Part shown: piece by piece, positions 1 through 12,283 of the stretch
How positions within the stretch are numbered: the first letter of the stretch is position 1
Layout: the number at the start of each line of letters is the position of its first letter
Assembly: GCA_001599595.1 (NCBI GenBank)
Contig: BCHH01000020.1
Location: 296,060 to 360,059 of the forward strand
DNA: 64,000 nucleotides
Direction: 5' to 3'
From: Beverwykella pulmonaria
Lineage: Eukaryota; Ascomycota; Dothideomycetes; Pleosporales; Melanommataceae
The notes under the pieces: model-generated
The model's database searches: none
What the model was told of the DNA's origin: nothing
The model's input: the letters and a program-made list of their open reading frames with translations, nothing else
Position numbers and translations under genes: made by a program

Positions 1-986
1 ACAGGCAAAAGAGATTCATCTGCTTTGGATAAGTTTCATTGGAACACTGCACGATGTTTGCTGGCGAAATTGAGGAAGCTGCCGAGAAGTTCGATGTTTA
101 CAAATGCCGAAATGCTATTATAAAGTGCAACAGATACAGTGACCTGATTATGCTATGGACTCTCTTCTCAACGTGCATGTCCAGGAGCAAGAATACGCAC
201 ATGACTGTAGAGGCCGTGCCATCTACTAGACAGTGAGGACACCTTGTATTAAATTAACCATAACGTTTAGCCTCTTCTTTACGCGCATATTCATCGTTGT
301 GCACAGCTTCCTGTTATTCCTCGTCACCTTGTGCTCCTACTTAGACCTTATACTCTTCTTCTAACGCCAACTCTCTCTCCTCTCTATCTGTTCTCTCTAC
401 TCTAGCACTCTTTTCGATAGCTTCTATGCGGGTATGTTGTGCATATAGCATGGCCTCTTTTGTTAGATATAATAGTACTTAGTAGAGGTAGATAAATATA
501 GCAAAAGAGGTGCTGAAAGATGCAGCAGGAATGTTTCAGGTACCTTCCCCTCCTTGCCCCCGCTTAGAATTGTAACCTAGACTAACAATGTTGCTCTGTA
601 GGCTGAAATACACACTTTAAGGAGCAAAATGCTGAGTTCGCTAAGTTATTAATTCACTACCCTTCTGCTTAGAATTCATGCATTTTACTAAACCCATTAT
701 GCTAGTCACAGTAAAGTCTAACATGGCTAAATCCATGTACCAAAAAAGTGGTCCTTGGTATAGATCCCTTATCTTCTTGGCCTATTACTAGCATCCAGTA
801 CCATGTTGTTATGAATTAATTAGCTTAATACGCACATTTTAAGGTTGAAAATAAAAGCAACACACACACTTGCACAATTCCAAGTATCCAAGAACTTTCT
901 ATAGTTTTTCAATCCAACCAGCTATAAGACAAGACTACAGACAGAAAGAAACGACCCAGGGTATACCGCCAACTCCTCGCAAGTAA
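1..986. other. AT-rich stretch, no gene recognised
   Basis: I see no convincing gene here. A 65-codon open frame near 39-236 starts only at a TTG and resembles nothing I know. It could be the tail of a degraded gene lying outside the window. The right part (about 840-986) is probably the 3' untranslated region and terminator area of the leftward SUN-domain gene. Confidence 0.5.
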
Positions 987-3164
987 TTACCAAAGTCCAG
1001 AAACCACTCCCTCATCCTCACCAATCACTGGACTATCGCCATGAAGGCGCACTCGATACAGGCAGGTGTGGTCACCACCCCAATTACTGACGACACGCAC
1101 AATGGCGTGAGTGATAGGCTTTAATGCCATTTCTTCAAGGTTGAACGTCTGAATATGGTTTGAACCATCAATATTGTACTCAAACCCACCAAGACACACG
1201 TAACCCTTAGGGCTGTCGCCCTGGCGGCAGCCACGAGGTTCCCGCTGCAGAGGCTCCGTCATCTTCACCCACAGCTCGATGGACTTGGGAGCTGTCGATA
1301 CCTGGCGCTGGGGAGCAGCATCGCGCGGCAGATGCTCGATAGTGACCTGTGTTGGATAGACGGGATGAGCAAGGACGACGGCAAGCTGGGCGCGGCCAGT
1401 CTTCAGTTTCCGGTCAGCGGCAGCGCACCAGCACTCTCCGGGCTCCTCCCATTTCTGGAGGGCAGCAATGGGTGGGCGCCGGCCGGGAATGTGAAACAGG
1501 CTTCTGTAGAGTGTTGCTAGAGGCTTGTTGGAATCGAGGTTTGTCGGCGATGTGTTACGGGGATCAATTCGGGCGCCAAGGCCAGTTGAGAAGTAGTTGA
1601 CCTTGCGGAGATTAAGCTCAGCATTGATGACCAAGTTCGTGACTGCTAATGACTGAAGGCGGATCTTGTCAAGCGCTGCTGTTCTGACCTCCTCTTTAGC
1701 GGCAGCTTTGATCTCATCGGAAAGTGCTTTCTTGACTTCTGCATACGTGTGCTCGATTCGTTTCGCATTCCTCAGGTAGTGCTCTTCCATGGCGTCCTTT
1801 AACTCTTTCCGTGCGATGACTTGGATCGTCGCCTTAGAATCAGCATGGTCGACTCTTTGCTTCAGCAGGTCCGCTATTTTCGCCTCATTCTTCGAGTAGA
1901 AGTTGTTCCACTCGGCAGTGGGAATGACGCCTTCAGATAAGATCCTGCGAGAGATAGCCTCCCAGAACTCGTCAGGTATCTCCACCTGGCCATCCTTGTT
2001 GCGTATGACGGTGACAGAATTCGGCAGATTGGATTCAATTCGGCCAATGGCATCCTGCATCCGCTTGAACTCGGCGACCATAATTTCTTGCTCCTCTTGG
2101 GAACGCTCAAGTATCTTTTGGGTCATTTTGTGCTCGCCCTCCATCCTGAACATCCGTACTGACATGAGATCGAATTTCACGGTAGGGACACCGTATTCGT
2201 CACACTCGAGGCTTGGGTGATCGCAAACGTCGAGTTTGTCTTTTGGTGGGGCGGGCGGCTGAATCCATTTGACGAAGCGATCATATTGGTAGGCGACTCT
2301 CGAGGAAATGGCGTCTGGAAGACTAAGGGCGGTGGTGGCGGTACGGTTGATGTTGGTGCTGTCCGTGGGTGGAACGTGAGACATAAGATAGGACGAGGTG
2401 CCACGGATAAACAGGTAGAGTGCGCAGACGACAGTTGACCAGAGAAGATAGCGGAGGAAGCGAGCGCCGTAGCTGTCGATGAAGTGATTGATAGAGTCCC
2501 CGAGAAGATTGCGCCACTCCGCGCGCTGGTTCAGATAAGCGTCGTTAGCGACCTCGTCACCGTGAGAATCAAGACCCTCGGTGCCCGGCTCTTGAGTAGG
2601 CTCTTGACCGTTGACAGAAACGCCGTTTGGGTGGACCGCGTGACCTGAGAGTAGACCAGCCTCGCGCAAGGCCCCATATGATTTCGAATCGTCGATATTG
2701 GAAGGGGTGGGTGTAGGGGAAGGGGTAGGGGTGCCATTGGCATTCTCGCCGTACTCGTCATACTCGTCATACTCGTTATACTGGGCGCTCCTCAACTTGT
2801 GCTGCCATTGCGGGACCTCGTACGTATAGGCGGCCTCGGACTTCTCGGATTCAAGATCGAATGCCTCTTCTTCTTCCGGCTCGTTCTCGTCACGGGCAAT
2901 AGCATTCCCACGCTGCTCCGTAAAAGCTTGGGAAAAGCCGGTAGTCGGCATGTCGAGGGCTTCGGCGACTTTGGCGCGCGATCCAGAGCCATACGCTTGG
3001 GACTGGCGGGACTTGGCCTTTGGGAGGACGCCCTTGCGGCGTGCGCCGGTCGTGGGGGCAGTCGCGGACTGACCTGCGAGCGACGGGACAGCGGATGGTG
3101 TCTGGGAGTGACGAGTCGAACGACGAGGCGTCGGGGTCGGACCGCCCGTCTGGGTTCGAGCCAT
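987..3164 (-). CDS. SUN-domain inner nuclear membrane protein
   Basis: Predicted 725-aa protein in one exon. SUN proteins (Sad1/UNC-84) sit in the inner nuclear membrane and bind KASH partners in the lumen, linking chromatin or spindle pole bodies to the cytoskeleton. Residues 1-230 are low-complexity, basic then acidic, with a tyrosine-rich repeat near 130-140 (EYDEYDEY). A single membrane segment follows at about 237-254 (YLLWSTVVCALYLFI), then a charged coiled-coil-like stretch, then a C-terminal SUN domain from about 540 to the end. The SUN domain includes the motifs LGARIDP, YPTQVTIEHLP, LGGFEYNIDG and FNLEE. I start at the ATG at 3164 (MARTQTGG) because the open frame upstream, although long, reads like untranslated leader. 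The frame could start further upstream at 3419. It is transcribed away from the epimerase gene. Family call is firm; partner and exact role are inferred. Confidence 0.85.
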   Translation of the reverse strand: MARTQTGGPTPTPRRSTRHSQTPSAVPSLAGQSATAPTTGARRKGVLPKAKSRQSQAYGSGSRAKVAEALDMPTTGFSQAFTEQRGNAIARDENEPEEEEAFDLESEKSEAAYTYEVPQWQHKLRSAQYNEYDEYDEYGENANGTPTPSPTPTPSNIDDSKSYGALREAGLLSGHAVHPNGVSVNGQEPTQEPGTEGLDSHGDEVANDAYLNQRAEWRNLLGDSINHFIDSYGARFLRYLLWSTVVCALYLFIRGTSSYLMSHVPPTDSTNINRTATTALSLPDAISSRVAYQYDRFVKWIQPPAPPKDKLDVCDHPSLECDEYGVPTVKFDLMSVRMFRMEGEHKMTQKILERSQEEQEIMVAEFKRMQDAIGRIESNLPNSVTVIRNKDGQVEIPDEFWEAISRRILSEGVIPTAEWNNFYSKNEAKIADLLKQRVDHADSKATIQVIARKELKDAMEEHYLRNAKRIEHTYAEVKKALSDEIKAAAKEEVRTAALDKIRLQSLAVTNLVINAELNLRKVNYFSTGLGARIDPRNTSPTNLDSNKPLATLYRSLFHIPGRRPPIAALQKWEEPGECWCAAADRKLKTGRAQLAVVLAHPVYPTQVTIEHLPRDAAPQRQVSTAPKSIELWVKMTEPLQREPRGCRQGDSPKGYVCLGGFEYNIDGSNHIQTFNLEEMALKPITHAIVRVVSNWGGDHTCLYRVRLHGDSPVIGEDEGVVSGLW

Positions 3165-4393
3165 TTTTGTTGTTTTCTGATTAGGGTTGGAGATTCTGTT
3201 GTGGTTGCGGTATAAGGAACTTGGAGAGGTGTTAGCGCGTGGAGTTGAGGGAGAGCGAAGGACGACGAAAAGTTTCGAGGCGTGGGGCAGTTTTTGAAGG
3301 TCTTGGCCAGAGCGACAGTAGATACGTTCTCGAGGCGAAAAAGGCACCAGCAGGCTCGAGGAGATGGAGGGTGATGAGGGCGCATTCCGTTTGGCTTTCA
3401 CAACCGGGACAAGGTTCAAGAGATGGAGGCTTACCGGGATACTGTTTACTCCTCGCTACCCGCTCGCTCAGCACCCGCGCTTACCAAGCCTCGGGAAGGG
3501 AAAGAAACAATGTCTTGGACAAGCTCGAGGTGGGTGGGTGTGGAGACGTTCGGGTGGTCGCAGGGTTTTGGTGAACGCGTAGAACAACACCACAACATGT
3601 ACGCGTCGATGACCAGGCGTGCGCGCTACGGGGAGTCTATGGAGTGCAGCGGAAGCCTTCTGTGCCTTGGGATCAAGTCAACAACCATTTTCCCGGGGGA
3701 GTGGGAAGGGCTGCTAATGTGGTGATGGCGAAGAGGTGAACAACGGAACAAGTTGATGCGCGTTCCGGGGGCGGTTTAGTGCGAACCAGGGGAGGCGGCG
3801 GGCACGTGCGAGGGGTAGAAATGCCCCGCGACAGCGAAGACGAGCTGACCAAACGAGTGGATTAGACTACCTGAGCAGATGCAGAGAGGGAGTGAGCTGC
3901 TACATACAAAGATACAAAGGACAGCCGTCACCCAGGACTCGGAGGGCGCATGCCGCACCGTAAGTGTGGCAGCTTGACTTGACGTACCCGGCCTCTTAAT
4001 GGCCTCACAGCGCCGAGTACTCCTTGCAGCGGCGGCGCAGTAAAGGAAGACTCTTTGACCATGTTGGGAAGAAGACAGGCGGCATCGAGACAAAGAGAGA
4101 CGACCGTTGAAGCATGCACCGGTTCGTGAGAAGTGAAAGTCACTCAAGTCGCGTTGGGCTAGCCTAATGAGGCACTGTATCCGCTCCGATCAAGGCGGCG
4201 GTCGCCAGGAGCCGTTGCTTTTGAGCCCACGAACCCACCCTTTTTATATCTATCGACCTCGTCCTTGCGACGACCAAGGCTCACGCACCGCCTCCATTCA
4301 CTGAGACTACACTGTCCACCTTCTGCGATCCGGTTCTCCCATCGCTCGTTTGCTGCACTATTCCCCCGCGTTTCAATTGCCCCTCGTTTCAAC
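3165..4393. promoter_or_regulatory. Divergent intergenic region between SUN gene and epimerase
   Basis: About 1.2 kb separates two genes transcribed away from each other, so both promoters should lie here. The last 80 bases before the epimerase start are pyrimidine-rich, as is usual for fungal leaders. I see no clear TATA box. Several open frames cross the region but none looks like a protein. Confidence 0.45.
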
Positions 4394-5651
<1,258 letters not shown>

Positions 5652-6344
5652 GAAATTGGATGTTGCATATCTGCATAGTGGTCCCAGCTTGTTAGAAATC
5701 ATATACAGCTGCATTGGCTATTCGAATCTTTCGAGCCTTCATAGCTATCGCAGCCTACTTCAATAGGGGAATCAGACACTACGTTGTGAATCGAGCATCA
5801 TAGTGTCGCATTTCTACGGTGAAGCAGACTGCGATAGCCATTTAGGGTTTACATAGAGGTTTGGATGATTATTGGGCTCTTCCTGCTGGAACAGCATACA
5901 CATCATAAATACCATTAACATGCTCATGGAATGATGAAAACACGCCACAATACTAATTGATCCTTTTCCGTTTCCTAGCCAAAGCTGGGACGCATTGTTG
6001 TTCATGGTGCCACGAAAAACCTTAAGTGTGGCGTTGTGGCGCACAAGTCCGAGAGGACCCTCTTTTGCCCCGCGCTGTTTGACCTGTGGTTGAGTCACGT
6101 CGGCATGCATATTTCCAGTCCGCACGCTGTTCTGCGCCCTCTCCGCTGTCCACTCTCCCAATTGCGTCCGACTAGACCCTTCCGCTTTGCGCGAATACCG
6201 CTGACATCACGAGAGCGATTTCTAACAACGTCGTCTGCCACGCCAAATTTCTTCACCCCACTACTGCTACCTAGGCTCACGCCGCACTTTTTCACCCAAC
6301 GACAACTACTTCTACCTAGCTTCTTTCAACCCACCCTTCCCAAG
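5652..6344. other. Intergenic, epimerase 3' end and ARC1 promoter
   Basis: Holds the 3' end of the epimerase transcript and the promoter and leader of the ARC1-like gene. The final 150 bases before 6345 are rich in C and T. The ARC1 frame stays open upstream to 6036, but that upstream translation is serine-, arginine- and phenylalanine-rich and does not resemble the family, so I treat it as leader. Confidence 0.4.
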
Positions 6345-7732
6345 ATGGCGACCCTCGACGAGAGCCTGGCCAGCTTCCTTAAAACACACGCCCCCAATAA
6401 CGCCTCCGCCGAGGCAGACGCCGTCAAGGCCTCCCAGACGCTCTTCCCCGCCACAACCTACACCGACGCTGAGAAGACAGAGATCAATCAATGGCTCATA
6501 ACTTCTACCCACCTCGCCTCCGTCGCCGAGGACGCTGCGAAGTCCGCGGAGCGACTCTCGTCCCTGAACACGCACCTCTCCAGTCGCACCACACTCCTCG
6601 GGGCCAAACCCTCTGTGGCTGACATCGCCGTATACCAGAAACTCGCACCTGTGGTGTCGAAGTGGACTCCCGAGGAGCGGACCGGGGAGCAGGGATACCA
6701 CCACATTGTTCGACACCTAGACTTTGTCCAGAACTCGCCCATCTTCGGTCTGCAGTTGGAGGACAAGGTCAATGTCGAATTGGATAACGTCATCTTCAAG
6801 ATCAAGCCCATCGACGCAAAAGCGGAGAAGGAGCGCAAGAAGAAGGAGAAAGAAGCGGCCGCGGCCTCCGCAATCGCATCGGGCGCTACCCCTACAACGC
6901 TCACTGGCAAGGGCAAGGAAAAGGCGAAAGACGCAGTCCAAGCTGCTGGTGAAGCTGTGGCATCGGCCGGGGGTGGCCCGCCAGACGGCGCTCCTACCAA
7001 GAAGAAGGAGAAGAAAGAGAAGCAGCCCAAGCCTCAGAAAGCGTGAGTATCCAATTACTAGCGTTCGAGCGCCAAAACAGCGTAACACACATATGCTGAC
7101 ACAGCTATAGAGCCCCGGTTGAGAAACCACTATCGCCCAGCCTAATTGACTTGCGCGTTGGCCACATCCTCAAAGCGACCACGCACCCCAATGCCGACTC
7201 CCTCTTCGTCAGCACCATCGCATGCGGTGACGCACCAGGGACAGACAACACATCCGAATACGAAGGACAAATCGTCCGTACAGTGTGCTCTGGTCTCAAT
7301 GGTCTGATCCCGCTCGAGGAGATGCAGAACCGGAAGATTGTTGTCGTGTGCAATCTCAAGCCTGTCACTATGCGTGGTATCAAGTCTTGCGCCATGGTTC
7401 TTGCCGCTTCACCGCGCGTCGCTGAAGGTGAAGATAGCCACAAAGGACCTGTGGAGCTTGTCAACCCTCCCGCAGACTCTAAAGCCGGAGAAAGGGTGTT
7501 CTTCGAGGGGTGGGAAGGCGAGCCAGAGGGAGTGCTCAACCCCAAGAAGAAGATCTGGGAGTCTGTTCAGCCTGGATTCACTACCACGGATGCGCTCGAG
7601 GTCGGGTTCGATGTCGAGGCAGTCCCACAGCTATCGGGAGAGGGATCAGAGAAGAAGACAGGCGTAAGCAAGCTAAAGACGGCTGCCGGTAACTGCACCG
7701 TGAGCACTTTGAAGGGAGCCACGGTGCGATAG
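6345..7732 (+). CDS. ARC1: ARC1/G4P1-like tRNA-binding aminoacyl-tRNA synthetase cofactor
   Basis: In yeast Arc1 tethers the methionyl- and glutamyl-tRNA synthetases and delivers tRNA to them in the cytosol. Exons 6345-7042 and 7111-7732 give 439 aa. Residues 1 to about 140 form a helical GST-C-like region, followed by a lysine/glutamate and alanine-rich linker. The C-terminal half (from about 245) is an EMAP-II/OB-fold tRNA-binding domain: LIDLRVGHI, HPNADSLFV, RTVCSGL and CNLKPVTMRGIKSCAM, ending in the extended AKAGERVFFEG-type segment typical of eukaryotic members. The intron acceptor has two in-frame choices six bases apart (CAG at 7104 or TAG at 7110). I prefer 7110 because the first lies only about six bases from the CTGAC branch site. 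The alternative would replace Ala with Ala-Tyr-Arg. Confidence 0.88.
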
Positions 7733-8093
7733 CTGTGCAACTCCGTACACAAAATAAAAAATACTTTGCAAACGGACAGCTGGTGACAAGCGCTCCGAGA
7801 TGCCAGTGGTCCTGGAGACTTGAATAAGCCCGCAGGACTGTCGAGGCAACGCCCGCACAAAAGAAAGATACAATATAGAACAACCAGGCCTGGGCTGTAG
7901 GCTCCATCTAAAATAGACTAGGCTTCAATGCATTTGTGCAACTTGCATCGTCTTTAGCGCCGTTTGGTGTTTGGTGACGCACACCCTAGTGTGCTGCCTG
8001 CCCCGCGGCTTCGTATAAAGTTACAGGGGATTCGTTCACACGTCTCCCCCGCAACCACCTTCCCTCCACTCCCCCCCCTCTCCTCTCACCAGA
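7733..8093. other. Short intergenic region before the UCH gene
   Basis: About 360 bases carrying the ARC1 3' end (an AATAAAAAATA stretch near 7751 could serve as polyadenylation signal) and the UCH promoter. A C-rich tract precedes the UCH start. No gene seen. Confidence 0.4.
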
Positions 8094-8975
8094 ATGGCGT
8101 CGGACGAGTCTCCAGATGTCCCTCGCAAGGCGAAGAGGTTTATTCCTCTGGGTATGTTGCCACCGCCATGTCTGGGTGCGAATTGCCCCACTAACGCGCC
8201 CCGCAAGAAAACAACCCCGAAGTCATGACCTCGCTGGTGCACAATCTCGGGCTTTCCAAGAAGCTTGCCTTTCATGATGTCTTCAGCATCGACGATCCGG
8301 ACCTGCTCGCCTTTGTCCCGAGGCCCGCCTACGCGCTGCTCCTCATCTTCCCGGTCAGTGAGACATACGAGAACTTCCGCGTTCAGGAAGACAAAGAGCG
8401 ACAAGAATACGATGGTAGCGGCCCCGACGAGGAAGTAATCTGGTACAAGCAGACAATCGGCAATGCTTGCGGCCTCATCGGCCTGCTGCACGGTGTCTCA
8501 AATGGCGTAGCGCGCTCGCATATTGGTCAGTAGTAGCTACACGCTCCGGATGGGGCTATAGGCGTGCCCTTGGCTAACCAATTCCTGTGCTGTAGAGCCC
8601 AATTCAAGCCTATCGGAGCTCATAGATGATGCCATTCCGCTGAAGCCCCTCGAGCGGGCAGACCTCCTGTACGAGTCGCAAGCTCTCGAAACGGCCCACC
8701 AAAGTGCGGCCGCTGAAGGCGACACGGCTGCTCCATCTGCAGACGACAAGGTGGACCTGCACTATGTTTGCTTCGTCAAGTCGGAGAAGAACCGCCTCTG
8801 GGAGATGGACGGCCGACGCAAAGGTCCGCTCGACCGGGGTGAGCTTGGAAAGGACGATGATGTGCTGAGCGAGAAGGCACTGAGCCTCGGTGTCCGGAAC
8901 TTCATGAAGCGCGAAGCGGATGCTGGAGGCGACCTTCGGTTCAGTCTGATTGTGCTTGCTGAGTCTCTAGACTGA
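8094..8975 (+). CDS. YUH1: Ubiquitin carboxyl-terminal hydrolase (UCH family, YUH1/UCHL3 type)
   Basis: A cysteine protease of peptidase family C12 that removes small adducts from the C-terminus of ubiquitin and related modifiers. Exons 8094-8151, 8208-8525 and 8596-8975 join to 251 aa. All catalytic residues are visible: Gln101 and Cys107 in WYKQTIGNACG, His181 in DLHYVCF, and Asp197 in WEMDGRRKGP. The segment around 140-180 is the active-site crossover loop, here alanine-rich. Length is close to that of yeast Yuh1 and human UCHL3 (about 230-240 aa), so this is the short catalytic form without the BAP1/UCH37 tail. Introns are 56 and 70 nt with good consensus sites. Confidence 0.93.
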
Positions 8976-9348
8976 GCAACGAACAACTGGGTGTGTGCAC
9001 TCTGCTCGATTGAGTTTACGTCAGTAAACTCCCTTCCGCGGTTATCGAACAAGAGCAGCAAAGACCGGAATCGGGAGACCTAGTTCCCGCTGATGCATCC
9101 GTCTACCGCGCGGCAGAGCGGGCAATTTTGTCTCAATTTGCGCCGAACAGGTCTGCTATTTTAAGGGCTTTTGCCCCGAAAGCGGAAAAGCGTGCAATTG
9201 CAAAGTATCGCTAGTGAATCATGGGCGAATGGCAGCAAAGAGGAAACTAGGAAGTGCGTCTTGTTCGTGCGGAACCAGAACACCCTTGGGACCTAGTAGA
9301 CAGCTATTACATCTAGATTTATGATCGGCGATGGGAGGCAATGTGCAA
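8976..9348. other. Intergenic, left of the foldback repeat
   Basis: 3' flank of the UCH gene. No gene or RNA recognised. Confidence 0.35.
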
Positions 9349-9738
9349 AAACTCAAATTCGCGAAAACTATAATGTACGGGACAACCCTTCTTAACAATG
9401 TGTGGATAAAATGGAAAGAAACGTATTGCAAGGTTGTAGATATACTAAGGGCGAGTACTAATCATCAAATTCGGATGTGTAGGTGCAAAGGTGCGATAAA
9501 GAAGAATATTTGCCAAGCACGCTCAAAATAGCTGCGGTGAGCTGACTCGTTGATATCAAGCCCAAATCTTTCCTCCCTCGCATCTCCACACCCACCCACA
9601 CCAACTTGACGATTAGCAGGCTTGTTGGACTCGAACTTACTAGATCTACAAATTTGCAATACATTTCTTTCCATTTTATCCTTACATTGTTGAGATAGGG
9701 TTGTCCCGTCCATGATGATGGTCATGAATTTGAGTTTG
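9349..9738. repeat. 390-bp foldback (long imperfect inverted repeat)
   Basis: The outer arms match as inverted copies: 9349-9456 starting AAACTCAAATTC, and the reverse complement of 9628-9738 starting the same way. Shared blocks include GGGACAACCCT, GGATAAAATGGAAAGAAA, GTATTGCAA and TTGTAGAT. The match continues inward with lower identity (CTAATC, TCAA, then GGTG-rich) to about 9510 and 9560, so almost the whole unit can fold into one hairpin. It contains no transposase. It could be a non-autonomous miniature inverted-repeat element or an inverted local duplication. I did not find a clear target-site duplication. Confidence 0.75.
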
Positions 9739-10305
9739 GCGGATTGCCTCCGCTTTCCGTAGTAGATTTAGGCTTGATTTTAGACGCTCGACTTTCAATC
9801 TCTACATACATGTTGGTGAGACTCCTCGTGAGAAAAACATCCTGTTACTTGTCTTACTGGGGATTGCTACCGAGTGGTTGGGTATCTGCTGTGTTGAGTA
9901 GGTCTCCCTTTGTGTTTGACTGTTTTCGGCATCACCAACTTCAATCCAATCCAGATCATAGGAGCTGACCCTCAAGAAACAGGCTCGTGGCAGTTTTCAT
10001 CTGAAACACAGATTAGCCTCGCCGTTCATCTGCCCATGTAGAGGTCCTTGCAAATGAAATATCTTGCGCGGTCATCCCCCAAGTTCCTACAGTATCATCA
10101 TTTTCCGGCCCTCCATAATTCCCGACAGCCTCACCGAAACCCCCCACTGACGCAGATGGAGAGAGATCAGCATGTCGGGAGCTGGAAAGAGAAGTATGTC
10201 GACAGTCGATGGCTGTCCTGTATCTCAACCCGATCCAGCGGCTCTCAATATCCATATCTTTTCCTCCTCTCCACATGCCTCTTCTCTCACGTTTCTTCTT
10301 CCCCT
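9739..10305. other. Promoter region of the Git3-like receptor gene
   Basis: About 570 bases. The receptor frame is open upstream to 10048 but that part reads as leader. No other gene seen. Confidence 0.35.
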
Positions 10306-11929
10306 ATGCCGGCATCGACGCCTCATACGTCATTCTATAACGGCTCCTCCTCGACCATCCTGTACGACCCTCAGAAAACTTTCAACCTGCGCGTCGTAGC
10401 AGCGATGTTTGCGGCTGTCAGCATGGCCACCTCCTTCGTTGCCTTTTATTGGTTTTGTCGGATGAAAAAACGCTTCCGCCATAGGTATGTCCGCCGATTT
10501 TCGATGCACACGACTCATTCTAACGCCAGAGATTTTCGGCAGGTTAATTATGCTGCTCATATACGGCGATCTGATGAAGGCATCGTGGCTGTTTATATTC
10601 GCTATCGTCTCAATTGCACGAGGAACAGTGAAAACGTATTCTCCATTTTGCCAAGCTAGTGGTTTCCTCGTGCTGTATGGGTCTGAGACGAGTGGTAAGT
10701 ATAGCAGCACTCTATTAACTGGGTGCCTAGTAACAGTATCGACAGATTATTCTGTCCTTGTGATTGCCATCCACAGTGCCCTCCAAGTATTTCGACCGTC
10801 AGTCTTGGCCTCCAATGGCCTCTACCCACTTCGCCATTATATCTATGTCGGCGCATTTGTTATTCCCCTTTTCATGGCTGGGATGGCCTTTATCAATCCT
10901 CACTGGGGATACATGTCCCAAGGGGCATTTTGCAACCTTCCCCTTCGACCTTTCTGGTACCGTCTTGCTCTAGCCTGGATCCCTCGCTACATAATTACTA
11001 TAATAATCTTGGGCTTGGCCTTTGCGATATACACTCACGTCGGCTTTGAGTTCCGCAACTTTTCTCAGATCGGACAGAACATCATACCTTCCACTACCAC
11101 CGACAACACGGAGGGTACGCACCGTACCTCTCACGAGCGTGGCAGCCGCTCTCAATCCGCGCCTGCCTCCCCACGCAACCCCATAAACGCCAGCGACTTC
11201 CACCTCTCCCGAGCACAAACTCTAGAAAGCACCGCTAAACCATCCGCGCCCTCACTGTCCCTCAGCCACGACAACTCGCGCAATCCCTCTCTGGCCGGCA
11301 TATGTCCAAACTTGCAAGTCCAACGCCAACTTACGCAAGAGCGTGCACGTATCCATCGACAACTCCGCTTGATGTTCATCTACCCGCTCACGTACATCTT
11401 AATGTGGATCATCCCCTTTATATCCCACTGCACAATGTACAAGGATAAGTTCGCCACGCACCCCGTCTACTGGCTCACCATGATGAGCACCATCTGCGTC
11501 ACGCTCATGGGCGCCGTCGACTCTCTGATCTTTAGTCTACGCGAGCGGCCATGGCGGCATATAATTAGCGGCGACGGCACATTCTGGGGTAGCTTTTCGT
11601 GCTGGCGGCGGCCCAATCGGGATATTGGTGGTATGAGACCTGCGGAAAGTGAGGCGGCGCTGGGGAGGTTGTTTACGGGTGCAAATTGGAATGGCGAGGG
11701 GAGGGACGGGGAGAGGACAACGTTGAGCCGGACGCGGAGCTTTGTCAACGGTGTGAATGTGCTAAGTTTGCCGAGGATGAATAGATCGGGTGAGGTTAGA
11801 GAGAGGGATAGGGAGGTGGCAAGGTTGAGGTTGAAGGGTGAGAGGGAGGATAGGAGAGTGGAGAGGGCTAGGAGGGAGATGGAGGGTCGAGATGAGGAGG
11901 GGGAAGAGAGGGGGGAGTATGAGGGTTGA
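10306..11929 (+). CDS. Git3-family G-protein-coupled receptor
   Basis: Predicted seven-helix plasma membrane receptor of the fungal glucose/carbon-sensing type that signals through a G-alpha protein to cAMP. Exons 10306-10484, 10543-10694 and 10746-11929 give 504 aa. The join LIMLLIYGDLMKA after the first intron restores a typical second helix. The second intron (51 nt) keeps the frame if retained, so isoforms are possible. Helices are visible near 28-50, then across the exon 2-3 region. A long polar third cytoplasmic loop rich in Ser and Asn follows. The Git3 C-terminal signature is RIHRQLRLMFIYPLTYILMW and a last helix ends in LIFSLRERPWRH. The cytoplasmic tail is very Arg/Glu-rich. Ligand is unknown. 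Confidence 0.85.
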
Positions 11930-12283
11930 GATGAGCAGTGGGAGGGGAATGAGAAGAGTGGGAGGGAGGGAGAAGAGCGAGTGAGAAGGCGGCTGTGAGG
12001 GGGTGGAGTTTGAGGCGTTCTTGGGTGGCTGAATATTGTGGATGGGTAGTGGATTTTTGTTTCAGTTTGTAATCATGGCGTTGGCAGTGGTGTTGTTTGC
12101 TTTTGAATTGCACTGCGGTTAGCTACCGCGTACTACAAATAGCAAATATTTGTTCTCACTCTCTTTGCCCTTCAATTCCTCCAGAGCCTTGGCAGGTAAT
12201 GCATGCACTGATCCTCCACCAACCGTCGTCAGCACGTCCATCTCCCCTTCTTCTCCGCGCTCCCTCCCTCTCTCACACCCTCC
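11930..12283. other. Convergent 3' region
   Basis: Lies between the converging receptor and decapping-enzyme genes. The left part is G-rich and the right part C/T-rich. No gene seen. Confidence 0.4.

Noticed and set aside
3423..3725. Small plus-strand frames in the SUN/epimerase divergent region
   Set aside because: Overlapping frames of similar length in all registers with no protein-like pattern.
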